64,000 bases of DNA, from positions 1 to 64,000 of IMG/VR virus record IMGVR_UViG_3300034685_000230. The stretch is one strand, 5' to 3'. This DNA comes from a virus. Positions 1 to 7,861 of this stretch are shown piece by piece. Position 1 is the stretch's first letter; the number at the start of each line of letters is the position of its first letter. A program made the position numbers and the translations under genes. Below the pieces are notes generated by a model. It ran no database searches and had not been told where the DNA came from. It was given only the letters and a program-made list of their open reading frames with translations.

Positions 1-127
1 AGCATCCTATGGTGACTATATATTCCCATATAACGTAGCCCGATAGGGTTAATACCCCCTGGCTGAGGCTAATCAACTGAGCTTGTTAATCACAAGCTCC
101 ACCCTCTATAGGGTGGGGTAGTTGACA
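1..127 (+). ncRNA. IS200/IS605 right-end-like structured element (omega-RNA-like)
   Basis: Gene-free DNA after the tail-fibre gene stop (transcribed toward it). It holds a perfect hairpin GAGCTTGT-loop-ACAAGCTC, then CCACCCT-CTAT-AGGGTGG, and ends in GGGGTAGTTGAC. This is the layout of IS200/IS605 right ends, from which TnpB omega-RNAs are made. It shares the CTAT-loop hairpin and GGTAGTT(C/G)AC end with the element at 35135-35316. No tnpA or tnpB is seen, and the left boundary lies outside the window. The RNA nature is inference. Confidence 0.45.
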
Positions 128-130
128 ATA

Positions 131-2728
131 TTATCCAATAATTACAGCTGTAAATTCACCAGGTTCTAGAATTCTATTAAAAAATAGTGTAATAGTATCT
201 GGTGAAGTTTTTTCTACATAATAATCAATTTCATCATACGGAGAATTCGTTCTCCAAACTGAAATTGTACAAGCTCTAGTATTTAAATTATGTGTTATTA
301 CATACTCAGTATTAATTCCATCACCGATAATTTCAGTATGTTTATATTTTTGCCATATAGGTATACCAGCAATAGAACCTGTTCCTGTCTGGGTTAAAAT
401 TTTTGTGTCTGTAGTAATATTACCAGCTAATCTACCTAAAGTATTAGTAGACGGTGCATATATTATATCGCCTGTTATAAATGAACTTAAACCAGTTCCA
501 CCCTTTGTCGGACCAATTGGACTACTAAAAACAGCATCGGTCAATTGACCACCATTTGTAAAATCAGTATGATTATGAGTAGCATTTGTAAAATTTTCAA
601 TTATAGGTGCTATAAGAGTTTTATTCGTCAGAGTTTGTGTTGCAGTATTGGTAGTTATAATATCGCTATTAACTTTTATTGTTCCAGTACCATTAGATAT
701 AATATTTAAACCAACATTTGCTGAACCAAGAGCTGATAGAGTAATATCTTCATCTAAAGCATTGTTTGTTAACTTTAAATATGTTGTTGCCGATGGTGTA
801 ACACCGAACATTAATAATTTATTATTATTGCTATCTGCAATATATCCTCCATCATTAAATGTCGGTGTAATCATAATAGGTGAAGTAAGTGTTTTATTGG
901 TTAAGTTTTGAACCGCAGCTAATGTTACAACAGTATCAGTAACTGCAGGAAAAGTAATTCTATTTGTTTTATCATTATCTTGGTATAAAGAATTTATAAT
1001 ATTATCAGATAATACTTTATTTATTAATGTTTGTTCATCGGATAGTGTTACAACAGTTGAATCGATTTCAATAACATTACCAATAATGTCAATACCATTT
1101 CCACCAGTATATGCAAGTGTTCCAGTACCAGACCCACTACACTGAACAAAATTAATATCAGTTGTCCACTCAATAATTGAGACATTAGAACATGTCCAAC
1201 ACGTATTAGCTAAAGTGTTACCGTCTGCTACGAATACCGTAGCATGAGCTAATTTATCAGCAGTATTTGTATCAGGTGATCTAGTCCATTCAGAAATAGA
1301 AACAATATATATACCATTTTGTGTAGCATCAGTTTGATTTTTAACTAAAACTCTATCACCTGTTACGACAGAAACCCCATCTATAATCTGTTCTCCAGAA
1401 AGTATTATATTTTCAGTTGTAGCTGCACGTACTTCAGCTTTCCACGATAAACCTGTAATAGCATTGTCAACATATGTTTTAATGGCTTTTTGTGAGGCTA
1501 TTTTTGAATCAGAGGCATATTCTCCATCTAAGTTAACATCAGTTGATAGTAGTGTGTTACTTAAATCAGAAGCCAAAATTTTAGCTGAAATTAATTCATT
1601 TAATGCTCCTACTTTTACAACACCGTTTGCATTTAAATCATTAAAAATATATTTTCCTTTTGTAGTACTAGTAGTTGTATTAAATACAAGGTTATCAGCA
1701 GAAGCTGTTCCACCTGTTAATATTTGTCCTCCAATTCTTCCAGCTAATAACATGTATTGACTATGATCGTCATCGTTTAAACCATTCAATGCTGTACCAT
1801 GATCAAGTTTTCCACCTTTAATTTCATTCGTATGATCATGCATAGCATTAGTAAAATCACTAATCGTAGGTTGTATGAGAGTTTTATTTGTTAAACTTTG
1901 AATAGCTGTATTGGTAGTTATAGTATCTGTATTAACTCTTACTACACCGGTACCCTTTGCTTTTAGCACTAAATCAATACTAGTATCATTACCATCTGGT
2001 TTAATAATAGGAGAATTTCCAGTAGTGGCATTTTCTATTGATATGCTATTTACAGCAGAAAGAGTAGAATCAAAAATTAATATTTTATTTCCAAATTCAT
2101 CAGCTATAAAATCACCGTCAATAAATTTTGGAGCCGAAAGAGTTTTATTACTAAGAGTTTGTGTTCCTGCTAGTGTTACAACCGTTGAATCAATTGTTAA
2201 TTTTTTGTTAGGACTAGTACCTGTTAGCACTAATCCTGCCCCAGTATCAATACTTATTACACCGTTATCTACTGCAATTCCGTCGCTAATTCTTACGTGA
2301 CCAAAGTTATTTTTATCTCCTGCACCATAACTATTAATAGAAGTGGCATGTGCAGGTATGTCACTTGCGTCTAAAGTATTTCCATACGTAATTGTTCCGT
2401 CTGATTCGTTTTTTATAAATCCGGCAATGTTAAACTCTGGAATTTTAATAGTTCCTTTTATATCACTAGTTGTTGATTGGATTATTAAAGTACCGTTAGG
2501 GTTGTTTCCACCTGAAATAGTCTGTCCGTTATACAATCCATCAGCCCAAAAAAGCGATCGGATTTTTTCACCGTCATAAAGTTTAATCTTTTTAGATATG
2601 GTATCTAACCATATCATTCCATCTTTTAAATTTTCAATAGAAGGATCCGTCGTTAATTTTTGCAGTGATACGTTCTGTATCTCGTTTCCTTCAAAGTTGT
2701 AGTGAGTTGCAATTAGTTTAACAGCCAT
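131..2728 (-). CDS. Long tail fibre / distal tail adhesin-like protein
   Basis: 865-residue structural protein, probably a trimeric receptor-binding fibre on the virion. The sequence is low in complexity and internally repetitive. A block built on 'TLTNKTL..P.I..FTNA.H.HT' recurs at least three times, with related 'VVTLAxxQTLxNKTL' segments, as in many phage fibres made of beta-helical or triple-stranded repeats. The first residues (MAVKLIATHY) resemble attachment ends of fibres, and the C-terminus has a compact beta-rich region ending GEFTAVIIG. The start is ATG preceded by GGAGG about 12 bases upstream. The gene is visibly AT-richer than the replication genes, consistent with acquisition or rapid exchange. 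It is the last gene of the minus-strand fibre cluster. Receptor and attachment partner are unknown. Confidence 0.75.
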   Translation of the reverse strand: MAVKLIATHYNFEGNEIQNVSLQKLTTDPSIENLKDGMIWLDTISKKIKLYDGEKIRSLFWADGLYNGQTISGGNNPNGTLIIQSTTSDIKGTIKIPEFNIAGFIKNESDGTITYGNTLDASDIPAHATSINSYGAGDKNNFGHVRISDGIAVDNGVISIDTGAGLVLTGTSPNKKLTIDSTVVTLAGTQTLSNKTLSAPKFIDGDFIADEFGNKILIFDSTLSAVNSISIENATTGNSPIIKPDGNDTSIDLVLKAKGTGVVRVNTDTITTNTAIQSLTNKTLIQPTISDFTNAMHDHTNEIKGGKLDHGTALNGLNDDDHSQYMLLAGRIGGQILTGGTASADNLVFNTTTSTTKGKYIFNDLNANGVVKVGALNELISAKILASDLSNTLLSTDVNLDGEYASDSKIASQKAIKTYVDNAITGLSWKAEVRAATTENIILSGEQIIDGVSVVTGDRVLVKNQTDATQNGIYIVSISEWTRSPDTNTADKLAHATVFVADGNTLANTCWTCSNVSIIEWTTDINFVQCSGSGTGTLAYTGGNGIDIIGNVIEIDSTVVTLSDEQTLINKVLSDNIINSLYQDNDKTNRITFPAVTDTVVTLAAVQNLTNKTLTSPIMITPTFNDGGYIADSNNNKLLMFGVTPSATTYLKLTNNALDEDITLSALGSANVGLNIISNGTGTIKVNSDIITTNTATQTLTNKTLIAPIIENFTNATHNHTDFTNGGQLTDAVFSSPIGPTKGGTGLSSFITGDIIYAPSTNTLGRLAGNITTDTKILTQTGTGSIAGIPIWQKYKHTEIIGDGINTEYVITHNLNTRACTISVWRTNSPYDEIDYYVEKTSPDTITLFFNRILEPGEFTAVIIG

Positions 2729-2771
2729 GTGTTATTAATACCTCCACAAATATCTACTATTTGCATATTTT

Positions 2772-3356
2772 TTAACTTAAACTTGCTTTACCACTTATCG
2801 GTATATTAAATTGAATAACTGTAGTATTTAAATTTAAATGTATAATTGAACCTTCAAGTACTGAACCAGCTGAATCTGTTATTACAACATTTGGATATCT
2901 ATTTAAATAATGATTTAAAACCCAATATGTTGAAGGAGTTGATTGATTATACACATATTTTTGGGTTATTAAATCAACCTGACCTTTAGTATAATAATTG
3001 TTAATATCTTTTCCATCAACAAAATTAGAATTTTTAGCCAGATCAGCAAATTCAGCATGATTGATTTTACCATCATTATTCGAATCATATCTATTTACAA
3101 TACGGTTATAGGGGTCTTCAATCCATACTAAGTCGTAGTTTTCATCACTATTTTTACTCAGTATGTCACCAGCGTTACCTCCAGGGGGCATACCCTCACC
3201 CGAAGGTCCCTGTGCACCTTGTATACCAGGTGGTCCTTGTATACCAACTTCAATAATATCTATAATTTCGTCAATCACATCAACTATAGTACTTTCTTCA
3301 ATTAATTCAATCGTAGTATATTCATCTACTACTTCAAGTGTGGTATTTTCACTCAT
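2772..3356 (-). CDS. Collagen-like fibre protein with an EF-hand-type loop
   Basis: 194 residues. The N-terminus is rich in E, T, V and I. It is followed by a short collagen-type tract of Gly-X-Y triplets (GPPGIQGAQGPSGEG, about residues 40-58) and then by DSNNDGKINHAEF (about 90-102), a good match to the DxNxDGxIxxxE calcium-binding EF-hand/dockerin loop. The C-terminus is beta-rich. Collagen triplets are common in phage fibres and usually trimerise. The loop suggests calcium-stabilised folding (inference). It lies between the long fibre gene and a small tail-type gene, all on the minus strand, with ATG behind GAGGTGACCG. It is AT-rich like its downstream neighbour. Probably a short fibre or fibre connector. 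Confidence 0.6.
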   Translation of the reverse strand: MSENTTLEVVDEYTTIELIEESTIVDVIDEIIDIIEVGIQGPPGIQGAQGPSGEGMPPGGNAGDILSKNSDENYDLVWIEDPYNRIVNRYDSNNDGKINHAEFADLAKNSNFVDGKDINNYYTKGQVDLITQKYVYNQSTPSTYWVLNHYLNRYPNVVITDSAGSVLEGSIIHLNLNTTVIQFNIPISGKASLS

Positions 3357-3357
3357 T

Positions 3358-3717
3358 TTACTCGGTCACCTCAGGTTCAACTACCCATCTACCCCTTATT
3401 AGAGTCTTAAACGGTTTTGCTGGGTCATTCCTGTAGTCTAAACTCCACAAACCGGAGTCGTAGTTAGTTAGAGTTGAAGTAACGTCCTCACCGATGTATA
3501 TTTCTATCGTACCCTCCGCCGGTACCGTGACGATCCCGTTACCCATAGTTAGGGTACAGACAACGTTGTCCTCGCCAAACTCGCGTCGAAACTGCGACTT
3601 AAACTCAAAGCCGGTTAGGTTGATCGGCTCCCTGTACTTATCCTTCCAGCGAAACTTTTTAGTAAAAATCGTTCCCCTCTCAATCTTTAAGAGAACGTTT
3701 TTGCTGGCTAACGGCAT
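3358..3717 (-). CDS. Small tail-fibre-cluster protein
   Basis: 119 residues, predicted mainly beta, ending in a charged RGRWVVEPEVTE tail. No catalytic motif is visible. Short beta proteins with 'kxLIRGRWxVxPEVT' ends often sit beside tail-fibre and baseplate genes. The ATG is 8 bases after AAGGAG and lies inside the 3' end of the ChaB-like gene, so the two are translationally coupled. GC content is higher than in the two downstream fibre genes, marking a compositional step near 3357. Function unknown; likely a virion component. Confidence 0.55.
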   Translation of the reverse strand: MPLASKNVLLKIERGTIFTKKFRWKDKYREPINLTGFEFKSQFRREFGEDNVVCTLTMGNGIVTVPAEGTIEIYIGEDVTSTLTNYDSGLWSLDYRNDPAKPFKTLIRGRWVVEPEVTE

Positions 3718-3955
3718 TGTTTAGACTCCTTATGTACTCAAAGATACGGTTAGACTCCACAGACTTCTTCGACGACCTTTTAACCCACTTCTCCCCTACC
3801 TTTTTGTAACTCTTCTCAACCGCTCCCCAAGCTTTTCTAGCGGCCTTCTCTTCTGAGTCACCGGCATCAATCGCAGACTGGTATACTTTTTTCCACATAT
3901 CGTTGGCTTTTTTAGGCAAGCCTCGGGATGACTTAGCCGAGCGTCCACAACCCAT
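3680..3955 (-). CDS. ChaB-like domain protein
   Basis: 91 residues. The middle fits the ChaB family pattern: LPKKANDMWKKVYQSAIDAG, then SEEKAARKAWGAVEKSYKKVG and a Trp-containing basic tail. ChaB domains are small helical modules found in bacteria, phages and baculoviruses; their molecular role is not settled. The start is ATG after AGAGGAG. It is the first gene of the minus-strand fibre cluster, with an AATTCTAAAATTAA box about 95 bases upstream. The 3' end overlaps the next gene by 38 bases. Start GC-GRSAKSSRGLPKK is strongly basic, so nucleic-acid contact is possible (inference). Confidence 0.7.
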   Translation of the reverse strand: MGCGRSAKSSRGLPKKANDMWKKVYQSAIDAGDSEEKAARKAWGAVEKSYKKVGEKWVKRSSKKSVESNRIFEYIRSLNNAVSQQKRSLKD

Positions 3956-4046
3956 TAAGAATCACTCCTCTTTTTTTCGCAAACTGCAGCGTATAAACAA
4001 AACATTGGTCTTGTTAACTCTATACCGTTTGTCACGCTTCTTGTTA

Positions 4047-4063
4047 CAATTAATTTTAGAATT
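4047..4063 (-). promoter_or_regulatory. Candidate late-promoter box
   Basis: On the minus strand this reads AATTCTAAAATTAATTG. The first 14 bases are identical to the boxes at 17659 and 50255. It precedes the fibre operon that begins at 3955. It is proposed as a site for the phage sigma factor by shared position only. Confidence 0.35.
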
Positions 4064-4107
4064 GTTTAACCACATTTCTAACTCACGAACAGCCAGCTGC
4101 TAGGGTG

Positions 4108-4136
4108 TTTACTTCCCGCTGGTTTTGTGTTATAAT
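4108..4136 (+). promoter_or_regulatory. Host-type promoter with extended -10
   Basis: TTTACT (4108-4113), a 17-base spacer, then TATAAT (4131-4136) preceded by TGT, giving an extended -10. It lies 31 bases before the start of the small gene at 4168 and would drive the plus-strand operon to gp32. Related promoters occur at 5907, 44259, 45902, 53182 and 63861. Confidence 0.75.
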
Positions 4137-4167
4137 ATAACCAAACCTTAGTAAAGGAGTGCATGCG

Positions 4168-4347
4168 GTGAGCAGTCAAAGCGGCAGCGACGAGGTAAGG
4201 GAGTGTTACTGCGACGAGTACAACTACCGTGTAGTGGAGGTTTTAAAGCACCTTCCACCAGACATTCTACTACCGTATGATTTAATGATTGCTTTACACA
4301 ACTTGCGGAAAGTATACGAGCGCGCGAATAACGTTACTACTATTTAA
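4168..4347 (+). CDS. Small hypothetical protein, first gene of the gp32 operon
   Basis: 59 residues from the GTG at 4168, which is 8 bases after AAAGGAG. An upstream in-frame GTG at 4159 overlaps that ribosome site and is unlikely to be used. The protein is acidic at its N-terminus with a CYCDEYNYR segment and a helical C-terminus. No family is recognised. It follows the promoter at 4108-4136 directly, so it is probably made early in infection. Confidence 0.6.
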   Translation: MSSQSGSDEVRECYCDEYNYRVVEVLKHLPPDILLPYDLMIALHNLRKVYERANNVTTI

Positions 4348-4407
4348 AATTTAGTAAAAAAAGCTTGTAAAGCGTAGTAACAAAGTAGTGAAGGGAGTGA
4401 GCGAGAC

Positions 4408-4968
4408 ATTTTAGACGCTGAAAGGTTAGGAGTATTTCATAGGTTCTATAAGTTATTTAACGCTACCGCGCGTAACATGCTGAACCTCAGTAGGGAGAGC
4501 AAGACAGCCGTTGTTATCGTTGACTTGGCTCCCCAGTTTAACGTTCCAAAGAGTAAGAGCGAGTTTGTTGAGTCTTACCTGAGCGAGATCTACCAGCACC
4601 TAACCGACTACTACGTGTACTACACTCACGTGTACAAGCACGCCCTAAACAAAAAGATCTTTGTCGAGACTAGCGAAGACTCGTACAACTCGATCGTTGC
4701 CGTAGCGAGTGAGGTAGAGTACCTACTCACAAACGTTTTGCGCGTTAGCAAAGTTTTAGTGGTAAGTCTAGGAAAGTACAAAGAGTACTCTTACCTGAAC
4801 CGACTCTTAAAGAAGTACTACGAGGGAAACTCCGTTGCGATGAGATTTACGAGTGTTAAGCACTACTCTAACTACGTAAAAAACAGCTGGAACTTAGACG
4901 GCGACAGCTTCTCCTCCGACGTTAAGAGTATTGAGAGAAACATTAAATATTTAGAAAGCGGCGTGTAG
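4408..4968 (+). CDS. Hypothetical protein, apparently without a standard start codon
   Basis: The first in-frame ATG (4477) has no ribosome site. Reading upstream, the frame stays open with protein-like sequence (LDAERLGVFHRFYKLFN) to at least 4396. A good ribosome site, AAGGGAG (4391-4397), lies 10 bases before an ATT codon at 4408, so an ATT start giving 186 residues is possible. The alternative is GTG at 4397 followed by a -1 shift at ACATTTTAG, or a sequencing indel. The protein has AVVIVDLAPQFNVPKS early (around residue 30) and a mixed alpha/beta pattern. No family is recognised. Its stop is 3 bases before the polymerase-like gene, so the two are probably co-expressed. Confidence 0.55.
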   Translation: MLDAERLGVFHRFYKLFNATARNMLNLSRESKTAVVIVDLAPQFNVPKSKSEFVESYLSEIYQHLTDYYVYYTHVYKHALNKKIFVETSEDSYNSIVAVASEVEYLLTNVLRVSKVLVVSLGKYKEYSYLNRLLKKYYEGNSVAMRFTSVKHYSNYVKNSWNLDGDSFSSDVKSIERNIKYLESGV

Positions 4969-4971
4969 AGA

Positions 4972-6255
4972 GTGACTGATAAAGCACTGCTCGTTGACAA
5001 CTGGAACAGGGTGTTTTCCGAGTCTGTAAGTTCTAGCGGGGTAGCCGACTCAGAGAGTGTAGACCAACTCTTTAACGACTACCTAAGGCTGGTAGCGGCT
5101 AACCGCTCCTACACTCTTCGAGAAGACACGTGCTTAGTAGACAAGGTAGGGTACAAGTACTACGTGTACTTCGCTAGAAAGAGTTCGGTAGACAAAGTAG
5201 AGTTCGACGTTCGCTCTAAGCGTAAGTTCTTTTCCACCATCAGCGGTTACAGTACTGTTATAGCAAGAAACTTTCCCTTACAGGACAACTCTCAGGACGG
5301 TAAAACGATACTAAGGTACGAGGTAGTTCGCAACATTCTTACTAGCAACAACACGCACTTTTTCTCTCTAGACCTACCGTTCCCAGTCGACGACTACACC
5401 GTGTTCTTTACGGAAAATTTTTACAGACTACTACTAAGCAACTTGTCTAAGTTTAACTTACTAAAGTTTTCTAGCGCGCTCCTCAACAGCTTTGAGACCG
5501 GGTTAACCGTCGACAACTTTGTCCTAAAGCCAAGCGTTAACGTTAGCCGCTATGGTAGGTGGTACTGGTCAAACACCGAGAAGATTCAGTCTAGCCTAAA
5601 CGTTAGAAGCAAGCTTTATTCTAAGGTAGTAAAGTACGGTAGGGTGTTGAACGTTGACTTTATATCCGCCGAGCCTACCCTGCTAAGCAAGCTGTGCGAC
5701 TCCGAGCTCATGCGTAAGCTAGTAAAGTACCGCGTTGTGGTTAGGAAGTCTAACCCTGAGGTAAGCGACGCTGTAAAGAACCTGCTAAACATATACATTC
5801 ACTCAAACGACTCTCCGACTGAGGCTTTTAAAAAGTTTAAGCGTAAGTACGATTCTGAAAAGGTAGAGAGTGTGTTTGGTGTCAGTATTTTCGACATACT
5901 GAGCTGTTTACAAGATGACTTTTTGTGTTATAATAGACATGTAACTGACAGCTACAGGACTAGCCTAAGCGTTGAGGAGTTTTACCGCAGGGTAGTTAAC
6001 CCGGGAGTCTTTACATGTGACGACAGAGAGGTGATCAAGGAACATAGAAAGTTTTTACAAGGACACGTACACGACCACGTCTTAGAGTTGGCGAGACTAG
6101 TAAGCGAAGACTTAAGCGTACTACCTATATTCACGATACACGACTCACTAAGTTACTTCGTACCGAGAGACTTTGACTTGGACAGGTTAAAGGACAGCTT
6201 GAGTAAGGGTATTAAGAGATTAGGCATTTCGGCAAGAGTAGAAATTATAGACTAG
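4972..6255 (+). CDS. Degenerate family-A-polymerase-like protein
   Basis: 427 residues. The C-terminal half carries three elements in the order seen in family A DNA polymerases and single-subunit RNA polymerases. First is a motif-A-like strand, NVDFISAEPTLLSKL (about 224-238), with Asp and Glu five apart as in DYSQIELR. Second is FLQGHVHDHVLELA (about 366-379), comparable to the QGTAADI helix. Third is a motif-C-like IFTIHDSLSYFVP (about 391-403), with HDS as in T7-type RNA polymerases. Spacing between A and C (about 165 residues) matches PolI. The O-helix motif B is not recognisable, so activity is doubtful. The start is GTG. The next gene is the gp32-like protein, 10 bases on. The window also has a complete family B polymerase. 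It could be a second polymerase, a primase substitute or an inactive accessory factor. Confidence 0.45.
   Translation: MTDKALLVDNWNRVFSESVSSSGVADSESVDQLFNDYLRLVAANRSYTLREDTCLVDKVGYKYYVYFARKSSVDKVEFDVRSKRKFFSTISGYSTVIARNFPLQDNSQDGKTILRYEVVRNILTSNNTHFFSLDLPFPVDDYTVFFTENFYRLLLSNLSKFNLLKFSSALLNSFETGLTVDNFVLKPSVNVSRYGRWYWSNTEKIQSSLNVRSKLYSKVVKYGRVLNVDFISAEPTLLSKLCDSELMRKLVKYRVVVRKSNPEVSDAVKNLLNIYIHSNDSPTEAFKKFKRKYDSEKVESVFGVSIFDILSCLQDDFLCYNRHVTDSYRTSLSVEEFYRRVVNPGVFTCDDREVIKEHRKFLQGHVHDHVLELARLVSEDLSVLPIFTIHDSLSYFVPRDFDLDRLKDSLSKGIKRLGISARVEIID
5907..5934 (+). promoter_or_regulatory. Internal promoter for the gp32-like gene
   Basis: TTTACA (5907-5912), a 16-base spacer and TATAAT (5929-5934) preceded by TGT. 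It lies inside the polymerase-like coding sequence, 330 bases before the gp32-like start. This would give the single-stranded binding protein extra transcription, as expected for a protein needed in bulk. Confidence 0.65.
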
Positions 6256-6265
6256 GAGGATTGAC

Positions 6266-7174
6266 ATGTCAATAAACAAGTATAAGAAGTTACTAGCGGA
6301 GAAGAAAAGGATCATTCAGGCTACGGCTCAACCCGGCGATGCGTTAGACAAGGTAAAGTTTGTAAACTTCTTCAACCCTAACAAGTACGTAAAGGGTAGC
6401 GGCGACTGCTTTGTCCGCGTGCTGCCGAGGAAAAACGACTTGTTTTTCTTACAGTTTAAGAAGCACAGCTTTAAAGTCGGTACGTCGTGGAAGAACGCCT
6501 TCTGCTTCTACAGCCGCGACGGTAGTGGGGAGACCGTCGGCAGCGAGTGCCCGTTCTGCGACTTTATCGAGGAAAACAAGACTAGCCTAAGCAGAGACAC
6601 GCTGTACAAGCTCAGTGCTAAGAACTCACACATGTTTTTAGTGTACAACTACCAGGCGGACGAGGTTCAGAAGTACGAGGCTAACGACTACCGCATCACG
6701 GACGTACTCACGGCCATGCAGTCTGGACTAGCGGATGACGAGACCGAAGACTTTGACGTTGATAGGGAGGGGTTTGACCTATTCTTTAAGAGGGGAGAGT
6801 CTGGGTACGCCGAAGTGTATAAGGTTGAGAGACCGTCCGTTACCATCAGTGAACTAATGAAGAGCTCGAAAAACTTTACTGAGATACCGGACTTGGAGAG
6901 AGAGGTGATCCCACCGTTCAACGACTCTACGCTGAAATCGATTAGGTCTATGCTAGAGCTAGCAGTTAGCGTGTTTGAACCAACGCTGGCTGATAAGAGT
7001 GGTGAGGGAGTAGAAAAAGACGAAGAAGAGTACGCTTTGGGCAGTACGGAAGACGAGTTTGACCCGAACGACGTAGAGTTTAGCGTTGAGGACGAAGTAA
7101 TAGAGTCGGAAGAGCTAGACGACGATGAGGACGTAGAGGACATTAAGAATTTTCTCAAGAATAGAAAGAAGTAG
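6266..7174 (+). CDS. 32: gp32-like single-stranded DNA-binding protein
   Basis: 302 residues. It binds single-stranded DNA at the fork and during recombination. It shows the T4 gp32 plan. The basic N-terminus (YKKLLAEKKR) suits cooperative binding. The core has VRVLPRKND and a zinc site built from His in KKHSF and from SECPFCDFI (C-x2-C plus an upstream Cys/His). The C-terminal tail of about 70 residues is very acidic, as used in gp32 to contact partner proteins. Unusually, the tail ends with a basic KNFLKNRKK. ATG follows AGGAGG. It is the last gene of the plus-strand operon, has its own internal promoter, and ends at a strong two-way terminator. Confidence 0.88.
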   Translation: MSINKYKKLLAEKKRIIQATAQPGDALDKVKFVNFFNPNKYVKGSGDCFVRVLPRKNDLFFLQFKKHSFKVGTSWKNAFCFYSRDGSGETVGSECPFCDFIEENKTSLSRDTLYKLSAKNSHMFLVYNYQADEVQKYEANDYRITDVLTAMQSGLADDETEDFDVDREGFDLFFKRGESGYAEVYKVERPSVTISELMKSSKNFTEIPDLEREVIPPFNDSTLKSIRSMLELAVSVFEPTLADKSGEGVEKDEEEYALGSTEDEFDPNDVEFSVEDEVIESEELDDDEDVEDIKNFLKNRKK

Positions 7175-7222
7175 AGCTGTGTTAACTTAATAATAATAAT
7201 AAAAAAAAAAAAAAAAAAAAAA

Positions 7223-7253
7223 AGAGAGGGAACTTAAGTTTCCTCTCTTTTTA
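7223..7253. terminator. Bidirectional terminator between gp32 and the tail operon
   Basis: An 11-bp stem (7223-7233 with 7238-7248, one G-T pair) with a TTAA loop. It is followed by T5 on the plus side and preceded by a run of 23 A (7201-7223), which serves the minus strand. It separates the convergent genes ending at 7174 and 7275. Confidence 0.85.
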
Positions 7254-7274
7254 CATAACTAAGCGCTGCTTGAG

Positions 7275-7844
7275 TCATCTTGTGAGAACAAAGTTGAAGT
7301 GTGTTGACTTAGTGAGCGCCGCAAACACCGGCACCGGGGAGGAGTTAAACTTTACACTGTACGAACTCTCCTTACCTCTAAAAACCTTGTGTGAGAACTT
7401 AACTACCGTGTCACCGATGCATACGTTTGGAGACTTGTTTGCAAAGTTAGTTAGATTCGCTACAGCTACCCACCTTAGGTTAAGCTTTGCCCTAAGAAGG
7501 TTGGCTTTCAAGTACCGGACAACTTGGTAGTTCTTGTTTATTACCGGGTAGTCTTCCGTCTGTAGTACGTTGTACTGGAATATTTCAGTATCGTTAGTAG
7601 CGTTTAGTATGATGTTTCTACTTGAAAACACGTCGACAAACCTGACCTCGTACACGTCTGTATTAGTGCTCTCCACAACTTCGTCAACTTCCGTAAAGTA
7701 GTACGTCAAGTAGTTGGGAGACGCTGCGTCCGTGTTAAACGTTAGCACTTTAGGCAGCGGTAAACTGTTTTTCTGTAAACTTAATAGATCACTTATAGAA
7801 AGTAAACCCACTTCGGTATACACGTAGTTGTTAACGCTTAGCAT
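7275..7844 (-). CDS. Stand-alone Hint-like (intein-fold) protein lacking the catalytic Cys
   Basis: 189 residues. The N-terminus aligns by eye with the splicing-domain pattern, and with the intein in this window's own RNR. YVYTEVGLLSISDLL matches block A (LVATADGR...), and DVYEVRF followed by IILNATNDTEIFQ matches block B (DVYEIKLFDGSVIKATGDH). The initiator Met falls where inteins have Cys1, and the block B His is Thr. The C-terminal part (residues about 155-189, VPVFAALTKSTHFNFVLT) recalls the last Hint strands. Self-splicing is therefore not expected; a Hint fold reused as a virion or assembly protein is possible. It has a good AAAGGAG site and is the last gene of the minus-strand tail operon. 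No identified homologue is known to me. Confidence 0.45.
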   Translation of the reverse strand: MLSVNNYVYTEVGLLSISDLLSLQKNSLPLPKVLTFNTDAASPNYLTYYFTEVDEVVESTNTDVYEVRFVDVFSSRNIILNATNDTEIFQYNVLQTEDYPVINKNYQVVRYLKANLLRAKLNLRWVAVANLTNFANKSPNVCIGDTVVKFSHKVFRGKESSYSVKFNSSPVPVFAALTKSTHFNFVLTR

Positions 7845-7861
7845 TAACTGACTCCTTTAGA

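Noticed and set aside
6688-7158. Ser-rich minus-strand open frame over the gp32-like gene
   Set aside because: Same effect: complement of the acidic tail codons of the gp32-like protein.
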